The notes beneath the pieces are model-generated. The model had not been told where the DNA came from and ran no database searches. It worked only from the letters and a program-made list of their open reading frames with translations. DNA of 10,627 bases from Chitinophagaceae bacterium (lineage in GTDB: Bacteria > Bacteroidota > Bacteroidia > Chitinophagales > Chitinophagaceae): NCBI GenBank assembly GCA_025455665.1, contig JALOMC010000138.1:1-10627 (forward strand), given 5' to 3'. The position numbers were made by a program, and so were the translations under genes. Below are positions 5,486 to 10,627 of the stretch, in pieces; position 1 is the first letter of the stretch; each line of letters opens with the position of its first letter.

Positions 5486-8326
5486 AAAACAATGACCCTG
5501 GCTGCGCTGCTTTGCGCCCTGGCTGGCACAGCACAGCTAAACGGATCGGTACAGATAACCGGCCGGGTGGTAAACGAAGCCAGCAACCCGCTGGAAGCCG
5601 TCAGCATTACAGTAAAAGGCACCAGGCAAGGCACCACTACCGACTCTACCGGACAATTTTCTTTGATTGTGAACCAACGGTTTCCGTTCACACTCCTGTT
5701 TTCGAGTGTAGGCTACGCACCGCAAGAACTGGAGATAAAAAATGCCCGTAGCACCTTATCGGTGCAGCTGACCACCCAAACTTTTATAGCCAATGAAGTG
5801 GTGGTAACGGCCAGCCGCTCGGAAGAGAGCCGCCTTAAATCGCCGGTAGCCATTGAAAAACTAAGTATCCGTACATTGAAGGAAACCCCCGCCCCCAGCT
5901 TTTACGATGCGTTGGCCAATGTAAAAGGTGTACAGCTCACCACTTCTTCTCTTACGTTCAAAGTGCCCAATACCCGGGGCTTCAATAATCCCAACAACTT
6001 TCGCTTCATGCAGGTAGTAGATGGGGTAGATATGCAAGCAGCCACGCTGGGTGTGCCCCTGGGCAATACCATTGGGCCCACCGAGCTCGATATCCAATCG
6101 GTAGAGATCACACCCGGTGCAGCCTCTGCGCTGTATGGCATGAATGCTATCAACGGCATGGCCAACCTGCTCACCAAAAGCGCCTTCACCCACCGTGGTC
6201 TCAGCTTTTACCAAAAGATAGGTGTGAACCATGTAGACAACCGCGACCGCAATGCCAGCCTGCTTACCGAAACAGCTGTGCGCTGGGCCGATGTGATCAA
6301 TGACAAGTGGGCCTACAAAATAAACCTGAGCTACCTGCGTGGTACCGACTGGGTGAGCAGCAATCCCACCGACCAAAATGCTGCAGCTAATAGTCGGTTT
6401 GCAGAGCTAAATGGTGTGACCAATAACCCTGGCTACGACGCCTGGAATAAATATGGCGATGAAAACAACAATAACGTGAGTGTACAGGTACGCTACAACA
6501 ACCGCAACGAAACCTTTAATGTGCGCCGCACCGGCTACTGGGAAAAAGACCTGGCACAACCACAGGTAGAAAACCTGAAGTTTGATGCCGCCGTTTACTA
6601 CAAAATCAATCGCCAACTGGAGTTGAGCTACGCCTACCGCATAGGAGAAATGGATGGTATTTTTCAGCGTGGCAATAAGATTCAGCTGGATGGTGTGACC
6701 GTACAAAACCACAAGCTGGAACTAAAAGGCAACAACTTTTTTGTACGCACCTATGCCAGTATTGAAAACACCGGCAACAGCTACAACCTGAAACCACTGG
6801 CCGACAACCTTGATCTGACTCACCTGAGCAATGCTGCCTGGGCCAGTCGCTTTGGCAGCACGCTACAAAGCGAAATAAACGCCGGCACTACCCTGGCCGA
6901 AGCCATGCGCCGTGCCCGCACCCAGGCCGATGCCGGCCGCGTATTGCCCGGCACCGATGCCTTCAATCAGCTCAAGCAAACCATCATCGGCATCAACAAC
7001 TGGGATCATGCCAACCTGCTACCGGCCGTACCCGGCGCCCCTGCTACGGGCGGTGCCTGGCTCACGCAGCGCAGCCGCATTTACCACCTCGATGCGCAGT
7101 GGGACCTGAGCGACAAAGTAAAATGGTTCAACCTGCTTACCGGTGTAGACTGGCGCACTTATGAGGTAATACCCGACGGTAATAATTTTGTCGACTTCAG
7201 CAAGCCTTTAGAACTGCGCACCACGCCCGGTGGCCGCAATGTATACTACCACAAGTATGGCGTGTTTGCACAAGCTACTCGCCAGTTTTTCAAAGAAAAG
7301 CTGAAGGTGACAGCATCGCTGCGGCTCGATCAGAATCTTGAATTCAATCCGCAATTCAATCCACGTATCGCTGCCATCTGGTCCATCACCCCGCGCCAAA
7401 CCCTGCGGGCCAGCTATCAAAATGGCTTCCGCTTCCCTGCCCTGTTTGAAGCCCTGAGCTATGTGAACAATGGAAACGTACGCCGCGTAGGCGGCCTCGC
7501 CTTTATCAACGAAGGCCTCGGCTACCTCGACAATAGCTACACACTGGCCAGCGTCACTGCCTTCAACAATGCGGTAAACCGAGATGTGGCCAATGGCACC
7601 AACCGCAACCAGGCAGCACTTAACAATCGGGCTATTCTGCAAATTACCAATCTGTCGCCCACCCGGCCCGAACAAGTCAACTCTTTCGAAGTAGGCTACC
7701 GCAGCATTTGGCTCAACAATCGACTGACGATCGATATTGATGCGTACTACAATATCTACAACGGCTTCCTGGGCCAGGTAGAAGTAGCAGTGCCCGGCTC
7801 GGGCCGCGTAGGCAGCGATGAGTCGGTACTGGATATGCTGAGCGCCAACCGCGTACGCCAGCAACGCTACCGGGTGTTTACCAATGCAAAAAACGAATAC
7901 CGTAGCTACGGGGCTGCCATTGGTGTCACCTACAACTTTTACAAAACCTACACCATCAGCGGCAATGCCAACTACAACAAACTACAAGAAAACAAAGAAG
8001 CCGATGTTTTCCTCACTGGTTTCAACACACCAGATTGGGTAGTCAACCTCAGCTTTGGCAACCGTGAAGTGATCAAGAACACCGGCTTCAATATTGTGTG
8101 GCGCTGGCAAAACGCCTTCAACTGGGAAAGCCCGCTGGCCGTGGGCCGCGTACCGGCCAACCAGCAAATAGATGCGCAGGTAAACCACCGCCTGCCCAAG
8201 CTGAAAACCACCGTGAAGCTGGGCGCCAGCAACCTGCTGAACAAGCGCTACATCCAATATGCAGCCGGCCCCACCATCGGCGGCCTCTACTACCTCGCCA
8301 TCACCATCGATGGACTGCTGAAGTAA
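5423..8326 (+). CDS. TonB-dependent outer-membrane receptor with N-terminal carboxypeptidase-D-like domain
   Basis: The 967-residue product would be an outer-membrane gated channel taking up a scarce ligand with energy from TonB-ExbB-ExbD. Seen in order: a hydrophobic export region (about 11-37, likely cleaved after GTA, before Gln38); a carboxypeptidase-D regulatory-like beta-sandwich (about 44-117; ITGRVVNEASNPLEAVSITVKGT, then GYAPQELEI); a TonB-box-like EVVVTASR (125-132); the plug domain (about 137-252; ALANVKGVQ, NTRGF, VVDGVD, VEITPGAASALYG); and a beta-barrel rich in aromatic and Asn residues to the C terminus (NLLNKRYIQY... LAITIDGLLK). There is no SusD-like partner gene next to it, so it is not a typical glycan PUL receptor. 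Neighbouring sulfite-reduction genes hint at a sulfur compound as ligand, but this is only context. The start is uncertain: the ATG at 5423 gives an odd leader with Asp20 inside the hydrophobic stretch, while the TTG at 5453 or ATG at 5492 would give shorter leaders. A strong terminator follows the stop. Confidence 0.92.
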   Translation: MAFTFSLRNVLKFFFTVLVDIKTMTLAALLCALAGTAQLNGSVQITGRVVNEASNPLEAVSITVKGTRQGTTTDSTGQFSLIVNQRFPFTLLFSSVGYAPQELEIKNARSTLSVQLTTQTFIANEVVVTASRSEESRLKSPVAIEKLSIRTLKETPAPSFYDALANVKGVQLTTSSLTFKVPNTRGFNNPNNFRFMQVVDGVDMQAATLGVPLGNTIGPTELDIQSVEITPGAASALYGMNAINGMANLLTKSAFTHRGLSFYQKIGVNHVDNRDRNASLLTETAVRWADVINDKWAYKINLSYLRGTDWVSSNPTDQNAAANSRFAELNGVTNNPGYDAWNKYGDENNNNVSVQVRYNNRNETFNVRRTGYWEKDLAQPQVENLKFDAAVYYKINRQLELSYAYRIGEMDGIFQRGNKIQLDGVTVQNHKLELKGNNFFVRTYASIENTGNSYNLKPLADNLDLTHLSNAAWASRFGSTLQSEINAGTTLAEAMRRARTQADAGRVLPGTDAFNQLKQTIIGINNWDHANLLPAVPGAPATGGAWLTQRSRIYHLDAQWDLSDKVKWFNLLTGVDWRTYEVIPDGNNFVDFSKPLELRTTPGGRNVYYHKYGVFAQATRQFFKEKLKVTASLRLDQNLEFNPQFNPRIAAIWSITPRQTLRASYQNGFRFPALFEALSYVNNGNVRRVGGLAFINEGLGYLDNSYTLASVTAFNNAVNRDVANGTNRNQAALNNRAILQITNLSPTRPEQVNSFEVGYRSIWLNNRLTIDIDAYYNIYNGFLGQVEVAVPGSGRVGSDESVLDMLSANRVRQQRYRVFTNAKNEYRSYGAAIGVTYNFYKTYTISGNANYNKLQENKEADVFLTGFNTPDWVVNLSFGNREVIKNTGFNIVWRWQNAFNWESPLAVGRVPANQQIDAQVNHRLPKLKTTVKLGASNLLNKRYIQYAAGPTIGGLYYLAITIDGLLK

Positions 8327-8333
8327 GTATACC

Positions 8334-8372
8334 CCGGCACACGCAGCAGCCTGCTACGTGTGCCGGTTTTTT
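8334..8372 (+). terminator. Strong rho-independent terminator after the TonB receptor gene
   Basis: A perfect 10-bp stem CCGGCACACG/CGTGTGCCGG (8334-8343 with 8357-8366) is extended inward, past one C/A mismatch, by AGCA/TGCT (8345-8348 with 8352-8355) closing a 3-nt loop. Six T residues follow at 8367-8372. It starts 8 bp after the receptor stop codon and only 17 bp before the next ATG, so it should largely uncouple the receptor gene from the DUF2490 gene. Confidence 0.92.
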
Positions 8373-8388
8373 GTCAACCCCGCTTAGT

Positions 8389-9153
8389 ATGTCTTTTTCT
8401 ACACGTCTGCTCGTTGTCTCGGTTTTACTGAATAGTTCATTGCTGAGCCCGGCAGCAAAGGCCCAAAAACAAATAACTGAAGACGCCCAAACCTGGCTCG
8501 GCTATTTCAACCAATCCAGACTTTCCAACAAATGGGGCCTCTGGACCGATCTTCATTTTCGCACCAAACAAAACCTGGTAGAAAACCCAGGCATTTTTAT
8601 TGCCCGTGCAGGCGCCACCTGGTACCTCAACGATAAAACCAAGCTCACCGCCGGCTATGCTTTCATCAATCATTTTCCGGCCGATAACCACAAAAACATT
8701 TCGCAGCCCGAACACCGCCCCTGGCAGCAAATACAATGGCACCAAAACAGTAGCCGCTTCAAACTAATGCAGTGGGTGCGCCTCGAGCAGCGCTTTCGTA
8801 GAAATATACTGAACGACAACGCCCTCGCCGATGGCTACAACTTTAACTGGCGGGTGCGCTACAATATCATGCTGCAGTTTCCACTGGGCAGGCGCCCTTT
8901 CGAGCCGGGTAGCCTGGCACTGGCGCTGAACAATGAAAGCATGCTCAACTTTGGCAAGCGCATTGTCAACAACACGTTCGACCAAAACCGGGCCTTTGCC
9001 GGTTTTCACTATTACGTCAACAAGCACGACTGGCTGCAGGTTGGCTACATGAATTTTTTTCAGCAAACAGCCAGCCCGGGCCAGTACCGCATGTTCCACA
9101 CCGCCCGGGTCTTTTTCTTTCACAATATCGATTGGAGGCGCCAGCCCGGCTGA
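8389..9153 (+). CDS. DUF2490 family protein, secreted, probable outer-membrane beta-barrel
   Basis: This 254-residue protein of unknown function starts with a clear signal peptide: Arg6, a hydrophobic core (LLVVSVLLNSSLL), then PAAKA and probable cleavage before Gln26. The mature part opens with QTWLGYFNQSRLSNKWGLWTDLHFRT, the characteristic start of the DUF2490 family, common in Bacteroidota. The remainder has alternating aromatic/polar strands (ATWYLNDKTKLTAGYAFI, WVRLEQRF, FAGFHYYVNKHDWLQVGYMNFFQQ) and a C-terminal HTARVFFFHNIDWR, consistent with a small outer-membrane beta-barrel; that localisation is inference. The reading frame is open further upstream to 8098, but the ATG at 8389 is chosen because the signal peptide begins there and the terminator ends just before it. 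I see no good promoter or ribosome binding site in the 16 bp between terminator and ATG. The gene converges on the helicase gene with 13 bp between the stop codons. Confidence 0.85.
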   Translation: MSFSTRLLVVSVLLNSSLLSPAAKAQKQITEDAQTWLGYFNQSRLSNKWGLWTDLHFRTKQNLVENPGIFIARAGATWYLNDKTKLTAGYAFINHFPADNHKNISQPEHRPWQQIQWHQNSSRFKLMQWVRLEQRFRRNILNDNALADGYNFNWRVRYNIMLQFPLGRRPFEPGSLALALNNESMLNFGKRIVNNTFDQNRAFAGFHYYVNKHDWLQVGYMNFFQQTASPGQYRMFHTARVFFFHNIDWRRQPG

Positions 9154-9166
9154 CAATGGCCGGCCG

Positions 9167-10402
9167 CTACTTCTTCTTCCCCTTCTTCTTTTTCAAAAAA
9201 GCCTCGTTTTCGGCTATCATTTTTTCAATGGCCTTGAAGTCTTTTTTCGCTTCCACACTCAGGTCAATGGTGTCTTTGTAGTCGCCCTTGGGTATGTCTA
9301 TGCGGTCAATGCTCGTTTCCAAAAAATCTTCTACCGCTTTTAGCAGCGGCAGTTCTTCTTCGGCACAAAAGGTCATGGCATAGCCTTTGTCTACCCCGCG
9401 GCCGGTGCGGCCTACGCGGTGCACGTAGTTTTCGGCCACATCGGGCACATCGTAGTTTATCACGTATTCCACCTGCTTGATGTCGATGCCCCGGGCACTC
9501 ACATCGGTGCTGATGAGCACGTTCACTTTTCGATTGGTAAAGTCGTTCAGCGCCTGAAAGCGGTCGGCCTGTTCTTTGTCGCCGTGTATCACCACGGTCG
9601 ATAGTCCGGCCCGCTCCATGGCTTTTTGCACCCGCTCGGCCCGCACCCGGGTGCGTACAAACACCAGCATGCGGCTATCGGGGTGCTGGCGTATGATGCG
9701 CTCCAGAAAAAAGCGTTTATCATCCATCCCAATCATGGCCACGGTGTGCGTCACGTTTTTGCTCACCATGTTTTGCGGGCTCACCTGTATGCGGATGGCA
9801 TTGCGCACCACCGAGTAGGCCAGGTCTTTGATCTCTTCGCTGATGGTAGCCGAAAAAAACAGCGTTTGGTGCTGCCGCGGCAGTACCCGCTTCACATCTT
9901 TAATGTCTTTCATAAAGCCCAGCGCCAGCATGCGGTCGGCTTCGTCCAGCACCAGTATTTCTACCGCTGCCAGGCTCAGCACCTGCTGGTGCTGCAGGTC
10001 AAACAGGCGGCCCGGTGTCGCTATCACTACATCCAGCCCGGCTTGTATGCGCTGTATTTGCGCCGCCTGCTCTACCCCGCCCACAATGGCGCTTACCTGC
10101 ACGCCCGTACCCTTGGCAATGCTGCAAAACACCTCGTGTATCTGCATAGCCAGCTCACGGGTGGGCACCAGCACCAGCGCCCGGGCACCATCGGCCCGCC
10201 GCTTTTGGCTACCCAGGTAGTGAATAATGGGGATGGCAAACGCCGCCGTTTTGCCAGTGCCCGTTTGCGCTATGGCCAGCACATCCTCGCCCTTCATAAT
10301 GCTGGGGATGGCCTTGAACTGGATATCGGTGGGCCGCTTAAAACCCAGCGCCTCCAGGTTGGCCTGTATGGCGGGCAGCAGCGGATATTTCGAAAACTTC
10401 AT
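9167..10402 (-). CDS. rhlE: DEAD-box ATP-dependent RNA helicase, RhlE type
   Basis: The product is an ATP-driven RNA-unwinding enzyme of the RhlE/CsdA group, which in bacteria assists ribosome assembly, RNA turnover and cold growth. Read on the minus strand from ATG 10402, it has 411 residues. Motif positions are given for a form 7 residues longer that begins at ATG 10423: Q motif PTDIQ (31-35), motif I AQTGTGKT (52-59), Ia PTRELA (87-92), Ib TPGR (136-139), II DEAD (160-163), III SAT (191-193), V STDVSARGID (305-314) and VI HRVGRTGR (335-342). All catalytic motifs are intact. The C-terminal tail is short and ends KKKKGKKK, a basic RNA-contacting end typical of this group. The MKFSKYPL start (10402) is preferred over 10423 because family members usually begin just before the F-x-x-L segment and because a TACCTTTG promoter-like box overlaps the longer start. 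It appears to be a single-gene unit facing the DUF2490 gene. Confidence 0.93.
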   Translation of the reverse strand: MKFSKYPLLPAIQANLEALGFKRPTDIQFKAIPSIMKGEDVLAIAQTGTGKTAAFAIPIIHYLGSQKRRADGARALVLVPTRELAMQIHEVFCSIAKGTGVQVSAIVGGVEQAAQIQRIQAGLDVVIATPGRLFDLQHQQVLSLAAVEILVLDEADRMLALGFMKDIKDVKRVLPRQHQTLFFSATISEEIKDLAYSVVRNAIRIQVSPQNMVSKNVTHTVAMIGMDDKRFFLERIIRQHPDSRMLVFVRTRVRAERVQKAMERAGLSTVVIHGDKEQADRFQALNDFTNRKVNVLISTDVSARGIDIKQVEYVINYDVPDVAENYVHRVGRTGRGVDKGYAMTFCAEEELPLLKAVEDFLETSIDRIDIPKGDYKDTIDLSVEAKKDFKAIEKMIAENEAFLKKKKGKKK

Positions 10403-10408
10403 GGGCAC

Positions 10409-10416
10409 CAAAGGTA
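10409..10416 (-). promoter_or_regulatory. TAnnTTTG-type -7 box just upstream of the helicase start
   Basis: Read on the minus strand, positions 10416 to 10409 spell TACCTTTG, a perfect match to the Bacteroidota -7 consensus TAnnTTTG. It ends 6 nt before the ATG at 10402, so transcription would begin at or next to the start codon and give a leaderless or nearly leaderless mRNA. I see no TTTG at the expected -33 position, which weakens the call. Confidence 0.4.
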
Positions 10417-10423
10417 CAGGCAT

Positions 10424-10627
10424 TTAAGTGCGGGGGCGATTGGGCCGCAGTGCCAGGCCCGGCAGCCGTACGCTCCCTTCCGGGGTTCGCTGCGCTCCGC
10501 CCTTCGCTCGTGCCTCGCTGCGGGCCACAGCCCTGCAGGCAGCGGCGCCCATGGGCAGTAGTGCTACTGGCGGCAGCTACCGCCAGCCTAACCGGCTGCA
10601 CAGCCAGCCGCTTATCTTCGGCGCATG
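10424..10627. other. GC-rich intergenic region with hairpins and a promoter-like box at the window edge
   Basis: I found no convincing gene here. The stretch is clearly richer in G and C than the genes around it. It contains the 8-mer TCGCTGCG twice (10487-10494 and 10515-10522) within a block rich in CGCT and CTCG words. There are three inverted repeats: CGCTGC+GGGC (10516-10525) with GCCC (10530-10533) and GCAGCG (10539-10544), separated by a 5-nt bulge; CTGGCGG/CCGCCAG (10567-10573 with 10580-10586, 6-nt loop); and CGGCTG/CAGCCG (10593-10598 with 10605-10610, 6-nt loop). The end holds TATCTTCG (10613-10620), one base from TAnnTTTG, and an ATG in the last three bases (10625-10627), possibly the start of the next gene. 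Confidence 0.5.

Noticed and set aside
8098..8388. A longer N terminus for the DUF2490 gene, starting inside the TonB receptor gene
   Set aside because: The extra residues are an out-of-frame reading of the receptor and its terminator; a proper signal peptide starts at 8389.
9140..9166. A bidirectional terminator between the DUF2490 and helicase genes
   Set aside because: CCGGC and GCCGG can pair around an 8-nt loop, but the stem is only 5 bp and there is no T run on either strand.
9626..10561. A 311-codon open frame on the plus strand opposite the helicase
   Set aside because: Its His/Gln/Arg-rich translation is what the reverse complement of a helicase gene yields, and no family is recognisable; the minus-strand helicase carries every DEAD-box motif.
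1..10627. Mobile elements, CRISPR arrays, tRNA or rRNA genes, toxin-antitoxin or defence genes
   Set aside because: I looked on both strands and saw no transposase or integrase motifs, regularly spaced repeats or RNA gene signatures; nearly all of the window is filled by ordinary metabolic, envelope and RNA helicase genes.

Overview
The window looks like a chromosomal segment of a Bacteroidota bacterium, most likely from the Chitinophagales. The signs are a TonB-dependent receptor with an N-terminal carboxypeptidase-D-like domain, a DUF2490 beta-barrel-like protein, TAnnTTTG-like promoter boxes in place of E. coli type -10 boxes, weak or absent Shine-Dalgarno sequences, and a cys/siroheme gene order I associate with that group. 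The placement is an inference from gene content; there is no rRNA or other marker gene.

Positions 1-5332 (+ strand) are an operon-like block for assimilatory sulfite reduction and its cofactor. It holds the 3' end of a uroporphyrinogen-III C-methyltransferase (SUMT), then a CysJ-like flavoprotein, a CysI-like sirohaem/4Fe-4S hemoprotein, and a gene that joins a precorrin-2 dehydrogenase (sirohaem synthase N-terminal domain) to a TauE/SafE (TSUP) membrane transporter. The gaps are 6 bp, 38 bp and a 4-bp overlap. SUMT makes precorrin-2, the dehydrogenase domain carries it towards sirohaem, CysI uses sirohaem to reduce sulfite to sulfide, CysJ supplies electrons, and the TSUP half probably moves sulfite or another small sulfur anion. 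The dehydrogenase-TSUP gene is split by a frameshift at about 4228-4240, just before an A7 run.

Positions 5333-8366 carry a promoter-like site, a 967-residue TonB-dependent outer-membrane receptor and a very strong intrinsic terminator. Positions 8389-9153 encode a secreted or outer-membrane DUF2490 protein. It converges with an RhlE-type DEAD-box RNA helicase on the minus strand (9167-10402), leaving 13 bp between the stop codons.

Positions 10403-10627 are a GC-rich intergenic stretch with several hairpins. It ends in a promoter-like box and an ATG that may open the next gene. I saw no tRNA, rRNA, CRISPR array, insertion sequence, phage or defence genes. I found no clearly new system. The points most worth a second look are the frameshifted enzyme-transporter fusion, the altered NADPH site of the CysJ-like protein, and the repeated element straddling the start of the receptor gene.
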